Positions 9,443-18,831 of a stretch of DNA of 64,000 nt are shown here, piece after piece. Source of the stretch: Roseovarius bejariae (lineage in GTDB: Bacteria; Pseudomonadota; Alphaproteobacteria; Rhodobacterales; Rhodobacteraceae); NCBI RefSeq assembly GCF_009669325.1, contig NZ_SZWE01000001.1:2824490-2888489 (forward strand). The letters are read 5' to 3'. The position numbers and the translations under genes were made by a program. Numbering within the stretch: position 1 is the stretch's first letter; each line of letters opens with the position of its first letter. A model generated the notes under the pieces. The model saw only the letters and a program-made list of their open reading frames with translations, was not told the DNA's origin and did no database searches.

Positions 9443-10396
9443 TCAGCGTCCTTTCCCCATGCGAGGATCGAAAATGTCGCGCAGCGCTTCGCCGAGGAAG
9501 GTAAAGCCCAGCGTCGTGAGGATCAGCGGGATACCCCCGGCGATCACCATCCATGGTGCGTCGCGGATCACCAGATACCCCTCGTTCAGGATCGTCCCCC
9601 AACTGGCGGTGGGGGGCAGTACACCAAGCCCCAGAAAGCTTAGCCCGGCTTCGACGGTGACCACCACCGGCACGTCCATGGCGGCAAGGATCAGCAAAGG
9701 GCCGACGACGTTCGGCATCACGTGATGCAGCAGCGTCCGCGCCATGCTGGCCCCCAGCGAGCGTTCGGCAAGGATGAAATCGGTATTGCGCAGGGTCAGC
9801 GTGGCGGTGCGAGCCACGCGGGCATATTGCGGGATCGAGGTGATGATTACGATGGCCAGCACCATGCCAAGGCTTGGCCCGGTCAGTGCCACGGTGGCCA
9901 GCGCCAGCACGATGGTCGGGAAAGATCGCACAGTGTCGAACAGCAAAAGCAGCAGGCTGTCCAGCCAACGGGGGCCGAAGCCGGCAATCATGCCGAGGAT
10001 CAAGCCCACGACCAAAGCGACAGAAACGCCAATGGCCGCGATCTTCAGCGCCACGCGCCCGCCATAGAGGATGCGCGAAAGAGTATCCCGCCCCAGTTGG
10101 TCCGTCCCGGCAAGGTGGTCCAAGGTCGGGCCGGACAGCCGTGCAGGAACATCCAGTGCGTTCGGGTCGTACGGCGCAAGCCAATGCGCGAAAATGGCGC
10201 TGGCAAAGAACAGGGTGACAAGGATCAGCCCGGTCAGTCCCTGCCAATTGGTCAGGAACATGCGCAGCTTTTCGCGGCGCTCGCGGGCGGCGGATTCACG
10301 GACTTCGGCTTCGGTCAGGTGATCGGGAAGCCCCGATGCATCGACTGCCGGAATACCGGTTTCGGATTCAGAGAGATTCTCGGACACGGGGATCAA
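9443..10396 (-). CDS. Peptide ABC transporter permease, DppC type
   Basis: Inner-membrane permease of the DppC/OppC family with about six membrane helices. A first helix near residues 53-75 is followed by WLAPYDPNALD and GTDQLGRDTLSRILYGGRVAL, typical of the family. The EAA-type loop is ERSLGASMARTLLHHVMPN. The ORF overlaps the end of the DppB-like gene by 29 bases. The start is uncertain: TTG at 10396 or GTG at 10387; neither has a clear ribosome site, so coupling to the upstream gene is likely. Confidence 0.9.
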   Translation of the reverse strand: MIPVSENLSESETGIPAVDASGLPDHLTEAEVRESAARERREKLRMFLTNWQGLTGLILVTLFFASAIFAHWLAPYDPNALDVPARLSGPTLDHLAGTDQLGRDTLSRILYGGRVALKIAAIGVSVALVVGLILGMIAGFGPRWLDSLLLLLFDTVRSFPTIVLALATVALTGPSLGMVLAIVIITSIPQYARVARTATLTLRNTDFILAERSLGASMARTLLHHVMPNVVGPLLILAAMDVPVVVTVEAGLSFLGLGVLPPTASWGTILNEGYLVIRDAPWMVIAGGIPLILTTLGFTFLGEALRDIFDPRMGKGR

Positions 10397-11312
10397 ACCA
10401 AGCTATGAGGATGTCGGAAAACAGGACGACGAATATATAGAGGCCGGTGGCCACCAGAACCGCGCCCTGCACGATCGGGAAATTGCGCGCCATCACGGCA
10501 TCGAAGATCAGCTTGCCGATGCCGGGGCGGGCAAAGATGATTTCGGCAAAGACGGTTGAGGAAATCATGCCGCCAAAGCCCATGCCGATCAGCGTGATGG
10601 TGGGAAGGATGGCGACGCGCAGGGCGTAGCCGAAGATGACCCGTCGGGGCCGAAGGCCGAAGGCCCGCGCCGAACGAATGTAATTCTCGCCCATCACTTC
10701 AAGCATCGAGGCCCGCACCATGCGCGCGAGATAGCCCACCCAACTGAGCCCGATGGCGAAGGCCGGAAGGATCAGGTGGGAAAGCTGATCGCCGATGTTT
10801 CCGGGTTCACCCGCCCCGATGGCCGGAAGCCAGCGCAGTTGCACCGCGAATATCAGCAGCGCCCAGATGGATACGAGGAACGAAGGAACCGCGATGGTGC
10901 CGACCGATAAAACGCCGGTGACGCGGTCAAGCCAACTGTTGGGTTTGACCGCTGCAAGGCAGCCCAGGGGAATACCGATCAACATGGCCCATCCCATCCC
11001 GGCGCCGACCAGCGCGAGGGTAAAGCCGACCCGCTCCATGATGATCGCCGTCACGGGGCGGTCCGAGAACACATCAAGGCCGAGGTCGCCGGTCATGGCA
11101 TTGCCGATATAGATCAGGAACTGTCGCCAGACCGGCTCATCCAAGTGCATCTTCGCGGCATACCGGGCGATGGCCTCTTCCGTTGCGCGTGGCCCAAGGG
11201 CGATGGTCGCCGGATCTCCGGGGATCAGGTGCAGCAGCGAAAACAGCACAAGCACGACGAGGCAAATCACCACCGCCGACAGTCCCAGCCGCTTTGTCAG
11301 ATAATAGAGCAC
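10368..11312 (-). CDS. Peptide ABC transporter permease, DppB type
   Basis: Inner-membrane permease of the DppB/OppB family, 314 residues, starting LYYLTKRLGLSAVV with HLIPGDPA after the first helix, as is usual. I chose GTG 11312 because AAGGAGGAGG lies just upstream; a start at 11360 would add 16 residues of low-complexity sequence. It follows the solute-binding protein gene by 84 bases in the same operon. The EAA-type loop is SARAFGLRPRRVIFGYALR. Confidence 0.92.
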   Translation of the reverse strand: MLYYLTKRLGLSAVVICLVVLVLFSLLHLIPGDPATIALGPRATEEAIARYAAKMHLDEPVWRQFLIYIGNAMTGDLGLDVFSDRPVTAIIMERVGFTLALVGAGMGWAMLIGIPLGCLAAVKPNSWLDRVTGVLSVGTIAVPSFLVSIWALLIFAVQLRWLPAIGAGEPGNIGDQLSHLILPAFAIGLSWVGYLARMVRASMLEVMGENYIRSARAFGLRPRRVIFGYALRVAILPTITLIGMGFGGMISSTVFAEIIFARPGIGKLIFDAVMARNFPIVQGAVLVATGLYIFVVLFSDILIAWFDPRVRESL

Positions 11313-11396
11313 AGGGGTCCTCCTCCTTCGCGGGGCCGCATCAGCGGTCGGGCCACACACATTTACGTGGCGGCCCGACCGGTATGGCCACGACGA

Positions 11397-12947
11397 TCAG
11401 GTCTTGGTGAAGCGCCGGTAGTTCAATTCGCCCGAGGGCGCGGCATTCACACCCACAGCGGTGCTGTGAACGAAGGCTTCCGGCTCATGGTTGATCCAGA
11501 CATAGGCGCCGGTGTTCTCCATGATTTCCTGCATCCGCACATAGATGTCGTGGCGCTTTTGCGGGTCGGTTTCGTTGATGCCATCCTGGTACAGGCGGTC
11601 GTATTCCTCGTCTGTCCAGCGTTCCCAGTTCCAGATGCCGACCTGGTCCGAAGTGAACCATTGCGTGGCCTCATAGGGGTCGGGCGTGGTGCCGAAGCGC
11701 ATCAGCCACAGTTCAAGGTCCTGCCATGTGTCGCCCTTGCTTTCCTGCCCCATTTCCCAGAAAGGCCCGCTGTCGAGCGGCAGCACCTTCACGGTGATCC
11801 CGATCTGCATCAGGTTGGCCTGGATGATCTGGGCGGCCAGCATCCGTTCCTGGTTGTTCAGGGTTCGCAAGGTCAGTTCAAGGCCGGAGGCGCCAGCCTC
11901 GTCCAGCAGCGCGCGGGCCTTGGCGGGGTCATAGTTGTAGCCCGCGCTGTCGCGCTGGCCGGTCAGCCCCGGACAGATGATACCATGGGATTTGGCCGTG
12001 GTGCCCGAATAGGCGCCTTGCAGGATCGTATCCACGTCGACCGCGTGCTGGATCGCCTTGCGCACCCGGATGTCTTGCAGCTTGGGGTGCTCGGTGTTCA
12101 TGCCCATCCACATGTATTGCAGTTCGCCGGCCACGGCGATGCCGGTGCCCTCGGGCATGTCCTTGGTGTAGCGCGCCAATGTGTCGGCGCCGACCTCGGT
12201 GCAGTCAAGCTCTCCGGCCTCGAAGGCCAGTTCCGCGGCCTTGACCTCGGTGATGACGTTGCATTCCACCCGGTCAAAGGCCGGTTTCGGCCCGGTCCAG
12301 TCGGGGTTTGCCGAGAACACCGCGCGCTGGCCCGGTGTCGCCTCATAGGTATAGGGGCCGCAGACGGCGGGGAACGAGGTCGTGAACTTGCCGCCCGCAT
12401 CGGCCATGGCCTTTTCGCTCAGAACCGCGCCAGGCCCGTGGCAGAGCGTGATCATGATGAAGGGCGCAAAGGGCTTGTTCAGAACGATGGTGCCCGTGCG
12501 GTCGCCGGTCACTTCGACATGGTCCAGCGCGTCGAAGTATCCCGACCAATCGCTGTCTTTCATACGCTCGTAGGAAAACTTGACGTCCGAGGCCATGACC
12601 GGGCCGTAGCCGTTCGACCAGACAAGCCCCTCGGCCAGTTCAAAGTCGATGTGGGTGGCGTCGCGCTGTTCCAGCTTGGTGACGAAATAGGTCGGCTCCC
12701 AGGTGAAGGTGTCACCGTCGCGGGCGTATTGTGCCAGGAAGGGCAGGCATTGTTTTTGCGCCTCGATCTCGATGCCCCCCGTCATGAACCCGGGGTCCAG
12801 CACGTCGTTGTCGCCGTCTATGCGCAGACGCAGCGTACCGCCGGTTTGCGCGAAGGCCGCCGTTGTCCAGGCCGGGGCCAGCCCCAATGCGCCCAGTGCC
12901 GCGGTTGTGCCGAGAAAGCCGCGGCGGGTTGTTCCTGTGTGTTTCAT
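11397..12947 (-). CDS. Periplasmic peptide-type solute-binding protein
   Basis: Family 5 extracellular solute-binding protein (516 aa) that would deliver peptides or related compounds to the DppBC-like permease. The N terminus has a Tat-like signal (TTRRGFLGTTAALGALGLAP, ending near AFAQ). ATG 12947 has AGGGAGGA upstream. Family-like regions include LVWSNGYGPVMASDVKFSYER and IRVRKAIQHAVDVDTILQG. It heads the operon, and a 38-bp repeated site (13005-13042) lies 58 bases upstream of the start. The real substrate is not evident from sequence. Confidence 0.93.
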   Translation of the reverse strand: MKHTGTTRRGFLGTTAALGALGLAPAWTTAAFAQTGGTLRLRIDGDNDVLDPGFMTGGIEIEAQKQCLPFLAQYARDGDTFTWEPTYFVTKLEQRDATHIDFELAEGLVWSNGYGPVMASDVKFSYERMKDSDWSGYFDALDHVEVTGDRTGTIVLNKPFAPFIMITLCHGPGAVLSEKAMADAGGKFTTSFPAVCGPYTYEATPGQRAVFSANPDWTGPKPAFDRVECNVITEVKAAELAFEAGELDCTEVGADTLARYTKDMPEGTGIAVAGELQYMWMGMNTEHPKLQDIRVRKAIQHAVDVDTILQGAYSGTTAKSHGIICPGLTGQRDSAGYNYDPAKARALLDEAGASGLELTLRTLNNQERMLAAQIIQANLMQIGITVKVLPLDSGPFWEMGQESKGDTWQDLELWLMRFGTTPDPYEATQWFTSDQVGIWNWERWTDEEYDRLYQDGINETDPQKRHDIYVRMQEIMENTGAYVWINHEPEAFVHSTAVGVNAAPSGELNYRRFTKT

Positions 12948-13004
12948 GTTTCTGTCCTCCCTAGACAATCCCTGACCGGAGCATGGCATGATGACAAAAC
13001 CGGT

Positions 13005-13042
13005 CAATTTCGCATTATTTCGCTATCTGACGCATTTATCGC
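13005..13042 (-). promoter_or_regulatory. Copy A of a 38-bp repeated operator-like site
   Basis: Matches copy B (15152-15189) at about 28 of 38 positions in the same orientation. The conserved positions are CAATTTCGC, TTCGC, TGACGC and TATCGC, so TCGC/ACGC cores recur about every 10 bases, one helical turn. It lies 58 bases upstream of the solute-binding protein start, where an operator or activator site would be expected. The proposed binder is the XRE-type regulator at 15209 (inference). Confidence 0.55.
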
Positions 13043-13052
13043 GCCTTGTTGC

Positions 13053-15077
13053 TTACATATGGTCGCGCGAAATGCGCTCTTCCCAGTGTTTTTCAATCAC
13101 CAAGTCATCCCCTTCCCAGGCTCGTAGTTCGGCCGTGATGATGAAGTCATCGACATCGGCGCGTAGAAGAGTCCGGGTTTCGGAGTGCACCGACCAATCG
13201 CCACGGCTAAGCCCGTACTGCCATTCGGTGCGCCCCCAGGCCGAGGTTACATCCTCCAGCGTCACGCCGTATGTCTCGTACCCCTGCTTGTGCAGGGTAA
13301 GATCATTGGTCAGCAGCCGCGTGATGCCTCCGCCGTCGGCGATCTGCATCTGTATGTCACCCTTCGCCGCGTCCTCGACAATTCGGAAATGGGTTTCGGC
13401 CTCGGCAATCTGTTCGGTCGGGGGCGGCGGGCCGGCCACTGGCGGATCGAAGTCAGCCAGAGTCTCGTCCAGAGCCGCAGGTGCGCGCAACGGTAACTCC
13501 AGCGCGCTACCTTCTGTATGCACGCGCAAGGTGACCGGCTCGGGCGCGGGCCAGATCATCGGGAAATAGCTGCTCGACAGTGCCAGTCGGAGGCGATGCC
13601 CGGCTGGCAGGGCCTGCGCCACATGTTTCATCGGGATGGTCACGTCATAGACCTTGCCCGGCACCAGCAGTTCGGGGCTGTCATGGCCTTGGCGGTGGTT
13701 CAGGTTGAATACACCGAAGGACAGGCGTGTGCTGCGGCCATCAGGATGCACATCCACCAGCCGCGCGGCCACCTGTGCCACGGGTCGATCCACGCTGAGG
13801 CGCAGATGCAGGTTGGCATCGCCTGCAAAGGCCAGACCGTCCTCGGGGATGTCGATGTCGAAGCACAGGCTGCCGGCGTCCTCTCGCCGCTGATCCACGG
13901 GGGCATCCCCCGGGGTTCCGTAGCCACACCATTTGCCCGAGGCCATGCCGACATCCGCGGGGCTGTGGTGGTGGAGAACGGCCGTTTCGGATGGTTTCTC
14001 AAGGCTCAATTTGCCTTTCGGCGTCAGGTGAAACGGTGTCCGCGCCACTTGCGGTGAGGGCCAGCTGGGTTCTGCAATCCAACGGCCCGGGCGGGCCTCG
14101 TAGTGCCCCTTGGGCGAGACACTGTCCTGCATGTAGAGCCGCAACATCGGCTCTTCCATGATTCCGGTATCGCGCCCCTTCAGCCAATGATCCCACCAGC
14201 GCAATTCGTCCTGAAGAAAGCCAATGGCCGGGCCGGGTTCGCCCAGATGCGGGTAGCGATGCGCCCAAGGCCCCACCAGGCCCTTCTTGGGCCCCGGCAG
14301 GTTTTCCATGAGGCGAAACACGCTGCGCGGGTAGCCATCGGCCCAGCCCGACACCGCATAAACAGGGATCTGCACCTTCGACCAGTCCTCACAGATTGAC
14401 CCATGTTGCCAGAAGGCATCGCGCCGCTGATGCTCAAGCCAGTTCTTCAGCCAGAGCCCGCTGCCCTCAAGGCGCTCAAGCCACATGTCGCGCCATTTTT
14501 CACCGACATTCGCCGGGTCGGGGGGCAGGGTATTCCGCCCGAACATGATGGAGGCCCAGCTGAGTTGTTCACCCAGCAGGCAGCCGCCCATGTAGTGAAT
14601 ATCGTCAGCATAGCGGTCATCGGTGGAGCACAATGTCACCACCGCCTTGAGCGCGGGGGGTTGCAGGGCGGCGATCTGCAAGCCGTTGAAGCCGCCCCAT
14701 GAAATGCCGATCATGCCCACGCTGCCATCGCACCACGGTTGTTCCGCGATCCAGGCGATGGCGTCACAGCCATCCTGCAATTCCCGAGGCAGGTATTCAT
14801 CCACCATAAGCCCTTCGGAATCGCCCGCGCCGCGCAGGTCCAGCCGGATCACCGCATAGCCATGCCCGGCAAGGTAGGGCTGCATCGATGCATCGCGCGC
14901 GGTGGTGAAATCGTTTTTTCGATAGGGCAGGTATTCAAGGATCGCGGGAACCGGCGACTCCTCCGCGCCTTCGGGCATCCAGATGCGCGCGGCCAGCTTG
15001 CAGCCATCCGGCATCGGGATTTCCATATGGTGGATTTCCCGCACTTTGTGGGGATAGCCATCAACCTGCTCAATCAT
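13053..15077 (-). CDS. CocE/NonD-family alpha/beta hydrolase
   Basis: Family of X-Pro dipeptidyl peptidases, cocaine esterase and glutaryl-7-ACA acylase; it hydrolyses an ester or amide, probably of a substrate handled by the adjacent peptide transporter. The alpha/beta-hydrolase nucleophile is Ser126 in GISWGG, with Asp in GWADGYPRS and His in GPWAHRYPH. A C-terminal jelly-roll typical of the family follows (CFDIDIPEDGLAFAGDANL). 674 residues from ATG 15077, which has CGGAGG upstream. No signal peptide is seen, so it is probably cytoplasmic. Confidence 0.9.
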   Translation of the reverse strand: MIEQVDGYPHKVREIHHMEIPMPDGCKLAARIWMPEGAEESPVPAILEYLPYRKNDFTTARDASMQPYLAGHGYAVIRLDLRGAGDSEGLMVDEYLPRELQDGCDAIAWIAEQPWCDGSVGMIGISWGGFNGLQIAALQPPALKAVVTLCSTDDRYADDIHYMGGCLLGEQLSWASIMFGRNTLPPDPANVGEKWRDMWLERLEGSGLWLKNWLEHQRRDAFWQHGSICEDWSKVQIPVYAVSGWADGYPRSVFRLMENLPGPKKGLVGPWAHRYPHLGEPGPAIGFLQDELRWWDHWLKGRDTGIMEEPMLRLYMQDSVSPKGHYEARPGRWIAEPSWPSPQVARTPFHLTPKGKLSLEKPSETAVLHHHSPADVGMASGKWCGYGTPGDAPVDQRREDAGSLCFDIDIPEDGLAFAGDANLHLRLSVDRPVAQVAARLVDVHPDGRSTRLSFGVFNLNHRQGHDSPELLVPGKVYDVTIPMKHVAQALPAGHRLRLALSSSYFPMIWPAPEPVTLRVHTEGSALELPLRAPAALDETLADFDPPVAGPPPPTEQIAEAETHFRIVEDAAKGDIQMQIADGGGITRLLTNDLTLHKQGYETYGVTLEDVTSAWGRTEWQYGLSRGDWSVHSETRTLLRADVDDFIITAELRAWEGDDLVIEKHWEERISRDHM

Positions 15078-15151
15078 TTCAGCCCTCCGTTCACCTTGCA
15101 CCCCTGCGGTGCTGTTGTTGTGCGGAAGTCTACGTGGCGCATGAACAAGAG

Positions 15152-15189
15152 CAATTTCGCGACCATTCGCGAATTGACGCGCCTATCGC
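15152..15189 (-). promoter_or_regulatory. Copy B of the 38-bp operator-like site in the divergent promoter
   Basis: Lies between the divergent CocE-type gene (75 bases upstream of its ATG) and the XRE regulator gene (20 bases upstream of its ATG). It shares the phased TTCGC/ACGC/ATCGC cores with copy A. It also contains the imperfect inverted repeat AATTTCGCG...CGCGAATT. Its position suits both control of the hydrolase and autoregulation of the regulator (inference). Confidence 0.55.
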
Positions 15190-15208
15190 TTCATCTTAAC
15201 AATGGCGC

Positions 15209-16021
15209 ATGTCTGAAGAACTTCGCCAAAACCTCGCCCTGCTTTGCAGTTACCATCCCTCCATTGCCGAAGTTTGCCGAAGGCTGGAAATCAACCGCCA
15301 GCAGTTCAACAAGTATCTCGCGGGAAACTCGCATCCTTCGCGCCGCAACATGCGGCGGATTTGCGATTTCTTCGGGGTCTCGGAGGCCGAACTATTGCTG
15401 GACCCCCGGCAATTCGAGGACATCGTCGCGCTCAAACGAAAGCCGATCCAACAGGAGGCGCTGAGCAAGCAATTGCTCCATCTCGACAGGTTGTATCAGC
15501 AAAGCCAGGACTTGGAAAAATACCTCGGGTATTATTTCAGGTACTTCTATTCCTTCGGCAATCAGGGAAAAATCATTCGCTCCCTCGCGCTCATCTACAG
15601 GGAAGACAACAAGTATTACTGGAAGAATATCGAGATTCTGCGCGACCCCGAAACCGGACGCTCGAATGGGTTGAACAAATACGAGGGTGTCTTGTTCTAT
15701 CTTGCCGACCGCCTGTACATTCTTGAATATGAGGCGATCGAAGTGAATACGATCACACAGGCAACGTTTTATCCCAGTCACCGAAACCGGATCGGTCTCT
15801 TGCTTGGCATCCAGACCGGGGGCCCTACGCGTCGCGGACGCAAACCCGGTGCCTCGAAGGTCGCATTGGAATACCTGGGGCGCGATATAAATGTTCGACA
15901 GGCGATGAAGAGGACCGGGCTGTTCGATCCCGGTGATGGCTCGGTACGATCTGAAATCCTATCTTTGATCGAGAACACAATCGAGCCGTCGTCCTTCGTC
16001 CTTGACGTGGACGAGCCCTGA
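15209..16021 (+). CDS. XRE-type transcriptional regulator
   Basis: 270-residue protein with an N-terminal helix-turn-helix at about residues 17-62 (SIAEVCRRLEINRQQFNKYL followed by RNMRRICDFFGVSEAELL). The C-terminal region of about 190 residues is rich in Tyr and Phe and probably binds an effector; I do not recognise a named domain in it. It is transcribed divergently from the hydrolase and peptide-transport genes and is the best candidate to bind the two 38-bp repeats. No strong ribosome site is visible before ATG 15209. Confidence 0.82.
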   Translation: MSEELRQNLALLCSYHPSIAEVCRRLEINRQQFNKYLAGNSHPSRRNMRRICDFFGVSEAELLLDPRQFEDIVALKRKPIQQEALSKQLLHLDRLYQQSQDLEKYLGYYFRYFYSFGNQGKIIRSLALIYREDNKYYWKNIEILRDPETGRSNGLNKYEGVLFYLADRLYILEYEAIEVNTITQATFYPSHRNRIGLLLGIQTGGPTRRGRKPGASKVALEYLGRDINVRQAMKRTGLFDPGDGSVRSEILSLIENTIEPSSFVLDVDEP

Positions 16022-16099
16022 TACATATGCCGTTCCACACTTGTCGTTCTTTCCCGAGAGCGTTACCTCGGGGTGGAAACAGATCAAGGGGTAAGACGC

Positions 16100-16687
16100 A
16101 TGTTCACCGGGATTATAACGGACGTGGGCCGGGTGCAGGCCTTGGACAAGCGCGGCGATCTGCGGGCGCGGATCGGCACGGGCTATGATATGGCGGGTGT
16201 CGACATGGGGGCCTCGATCGCTTGTGACGGGGTTTGCCTGACGGTCGTGGACAAGGGCGCGGATTGGTTCGATGTGGATATCAGCGCCGAAACGGTTTCG
16301 AAAACCAACCTTGACGGATGGACCGAAGGACGGCGAGTGAACCTTGAGCGCGCCCTCAAGGTCGGTGACGAATTGGGGGGGCATATCGTGTCAGGCCATG
16401 TGGATGGTCTGGCCGAGGTTGTCGCCATGGCAGATGAGGGTGACAGCACCCGCGTGACCCTGCGGGCGCCGGAAAGCCTTGCCAAGTTCATCGCGCCCAA
16501 AGGCTCGGTTGCGCTGAATGGCACGTCGCTGACGGTGAACGAGGTCGAGGGGTGCGATTTCGGGATCAATTTCATCCCGCACACCAAGGAGGTGACCACT
16601 TGGGGCGATGTGGCTCTGGGCGACCGGGTGAACCTTGAGATCGACACGCTGGCCCGGTACGTGGCGCGCCTGAACGAGATGGGTTGA
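16100..16687 (+). CDS. ribE: Riboflavin synthase alpha chain
   Basis: Converts two 6,7-dimethyl-8-ribityllumazine molecules to riboflavin in the cytoplasm. Starts MFTGIITDVGRV, the family signature, at ATG 16100 with AAGGGG upstream; a start at 16073 would add nine non-conserved residues. The two lumazine-binding halves repeat the pattern GASIACDGVCLTV and GSVALNGTSLTVNEV. 195 residues, the usual length. No FMN riboswitch is visible upstream. Confidence 0.96.
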   Translation: MFTGIITDVGRVQALDKRGDLRARIGTGYDMAGVDMGASIACDGVCLTVVDKGADWFDVDISAETVSKTNLDGWTEGRRVNLERALKVGDELGGHIVSGHVDGLAEVVAMADEGDSTRVTLRAPESLAKFIAPKGSVALNGTSLTVNEVEGCDFGINFIPHTKEVTTWGDVALGDRVNLEIDTLARYVARLNEMG

Positions 16688-16791
16688 CCTGTCGGCGGGG
16701 TATATTCCGCCGGGCAACATATTCACAAAACATATTGCGTATCCGGGCGTGGCCCCTATCCTTGGGACAAATCACCAAAGGGAGGGAAATC

Positions 16792-17757
16792 ATGAGCCTG
16801 TTGAAACCCACGCGCCGCGAGTTGTTCAAGATGGCCGCCGCCGCGCCGGCCTTTGCCATGCCCATGGCCGTGCGGGCCGAGTTGGGCGCGCCCGAGGGCG
16901 GCAACCCCTCGCATTTCAAGTTCTCGGTGGGGGATGCGCGGGTGACCATCGTGTCGGACGGGTATTTCCGTCTGCCGACCAGCGGTTTGGGCGTGAATGC
17001 CGACCCCGAGGAGGTGCAGGCTTTCCTCAAGCGGCATTTCCTGTCGCCTGAGTTGGGCTATTCCCACACCAACCACCTGTACGTCGAGGTGGGCGACGCC
17101 AAGGTTCTGGTCGATGTCGGGTCGGGCAACCGGTTCATGGAGAATGCAGGCAAGCTGATGGGGAACCTTGAGGCGGCGGGGATCGACCCCTACGGGATCA
17201 CCCATGTGGTGATCACCCATGCGCACCCCGATCACATCTGGGGTATTCGTGACGGGTTCGACGAGGCGATCATCCCTGATGCCGAGTACCTGATGGGGCA
17301 GGCCGAACACGACTACTGGATGCAGGACGGCCTGGTGGAGCGCGTTCCCGCGGAAGATCAGCAATTCGTGTTGGGCGCGGTCAACTCGATCGAGGTGGAT
17401 GGCGCGGAATGGACGCTGGTGCAGGGCGGGCACGAGGTGGTGCCGGGCCTGACCATGATCGACACGCCGGGCCATACGCCGGGGCATATGTCGTTGCGGG
17501 TGGATAGTGGGGACCAGACCCTGATCGCGCTGGGCGACAGCATGAGCCACGCCTATACGAATTTCGCCCATCCCGAGTGGTACAACGGGTTCGACAGTGA
17601 TGGCGATCAGACCGTGGCGACGCGCAAGCGGCTTCTGGATATGTGCGCCGAGGACCGGATCGCCATTCTGGGCTATCACTTCCCGTTCCCCGGTGTGGGG
17701 CATGTGCAGCGGGATGGCGATACCTATCGTTTTGTCCCGGCGCTCTGGCAGTTCTGA
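16792..17757 (+). CDS. Tat-exported metallo-beta-lactamase-fold hydrolase
   Basis: 321-residue MBL-fold protein. The N terminus (TRRELFKMAAAAPAFAMP) is a twin-arginine signal, so the protein is probably folded and metal-loaded before export to the periplasm. The metal site is visible as THAHPDH near residue 142, then DTPGHTPGH and a later GDSMSH. ATG 16792 has GGGAGG upstream. The substrate cannot be told from sequence; lactonase-, phosphodiesterase- and hydroxyacylglutathione-hydrolase-type activities are all possible. Confidence 0.88.
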   Translation: MSLLKPTRRELFKMAAAAPAFAMPMAVRAELGAPEGGNPSHFKFSVGDARVTIVSDGYFRLPTSGLGVNADPEEVQAFLKRHFLSPELGYSHTNHLYVEVGDAKVLVDVGSGNRFMENAGKLMGNLEAAGIDPYGITHVVITHAHPDHIWGIRDGFDEAIIPDAEYLMGQAEHDYWMQDGLVERVPAEDQQFVLGAVNSIEVDGAEWTLVQGGHEVVPGLTMIDTPGHTPGHMSLRVDSGDQTLIALGDSMSHAYTNFAHPEWYNGFDSDGDQTVATRKRLLDMCAEDRIAILGYHFPFPGVGHVQRDGDTYRFVPALWQF

Positions 17758-17771
17758 GCGGGGCGTGATCT

Positions 17772-17812
17772 GAGAAAGGAGGGCCGGGGCAGGGCGTTGC
17801 CCCGGCTTTCTC
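17772..17812. terminator. Bidirectional terminator between MBL and DUF2189 genes
   Basis: Stem GCCGGGGCA/TGCCCCGGC around a six-base loop, extended outward by GAGAAAG and CTTTCTC. It sits in the 58-base gap between convergent genes. Confidence 0.75.
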
Positions 17813-17815
17813 GTG

Positions 17816-18676
17816 TCAGCCGCGCGGCACGGCAGCGCGGTAGATGTACCACGTCGCGTGGCCCAGGATCGGCAGCACGATGATCAGCCCGAGGAAGAAG
17901 GGCAGCGTTCCCAGCAACATGAGCATGGCCACGATGAAGCCCCATGTCGCGACGGTCACGGGGTTTTTCCGGGCCACTTTGAGGGATGTGACCACCGCGA
18001 TCACCAGTCCGACCCGCTGGTCAATGAGCATGGGTAGCGTTGTCAAACTGATGGCCAGCACCAATGCGGCGAAGGCGGCCCCCACGGACATGCCGAGGAT
18101 CACCATCATCCAGCCCGCGCCGGTGGTGGCCACGTCGAGGACAAATTGCCCGAGGCTTTCGGGTGGCTGAGGGCCGAGGGTCCATTGGTAGATCTGCATG
18201 GCTGCAAGTATCCACAGAAGGAAGAGGCCGAGCAGGTAGACTGCCATGACGAGGATTGGCCCGACATTCCGGGCCTTGAGCACCGCAAGCGCAGCGCCCC
18301 AGCCCACAGCGTCGTCACGCTCGCCCCGGCGGCTCATTTCGTAAAGCCCGACGGCGGCGATGGGGCCCAGAAGCAGAAAGCCCGCACCAAGCGGAAAAAG
18401 CATGGGCAGAAGTGCCTGATGGAAGGCGATGACAGACAGGCAGACCCCGATGATCGGGTATATGATCATGAGGAACATCACGTCGCTTCGGAAGCGTTTG
18501 AAATCTTCGTAGCCTTTGCGCAACGCAATGCGCAGGTCGTCTTGGGTCAGGGTCCTGACCTCGGGTGGTTGGGTGATTTCACCGCCCAATGCGCTTGTTG
18601 CATCGCCGACGGCGTGACCCGCGCCCGAGAGGCCCTGTGCGGCCCATGACAGCGGGTTTCCGATTGTTTTGACCAT
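17816..18676 (-). CDS. DUF2189 integral membrane protein
   Basis: 286-residue inner-membrane protein with about six hydrophobic segments, matching the DUF2189 family, whose function is unknown. The N-terminal region (residues 1-60) is soluble. ATG 18676 has AAAGGAGGG seven bases upstream, better than the upstream in-frame start. It is a single gene, convergent with the MBL gene. The gap 18677-18831 shows no feature. Confidence 0.85.
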   Translation of the reverse strand: MVKTIGNPLSWAAQGLSGAGHAVGDATSALGGEITQPPEVRTLTQDDLRIALRKGYEDFKRFRSDVMFLMIIYPIIGVCLSVIAFHQALLPMLFPLGAGFLLLGPIAAVGLYEMSRRGERDDAVGWGAALAVLKARNVGPILVMAVYLLGLFLLWILAAMQIYQWTLGPQPPESLGQFVLDVATTGAGWMMVILGMSVGAAFAALVLAISLTTLPMLIDQRVGLVIAVVTSLKVARKNPVTVATWGFIVAMLMLLGTLPFFLGLIIVLPILGHATWYIYRAAVPRG

Positions 18677-18831
18677 AGTGCCCTCCTTTGTCCATCCGGA
18701 TGAGTGGAACACGCATCGCGGGTAGGGGATGGCGGGCCTTGGCAGGGGGCGGAAGACCCGCCTTCTGAGAAGTGTAACATGCCTTGGGGCGCGGTGTGGT
18801 CACGATTTCGGGACTTGCGCGGTGGCGTGCC

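Noticed and set aside
11145..13127. 660-codon ORF opposite the permease and binding-protein genes
   Set aside because: Spans two real genes on the other strand and their gap; no family resemblance.
16022..16099. FMN riboswitch before ribE
   Set aside because: The gap is only 78 bases and shows no FMN-aptamer pattern.
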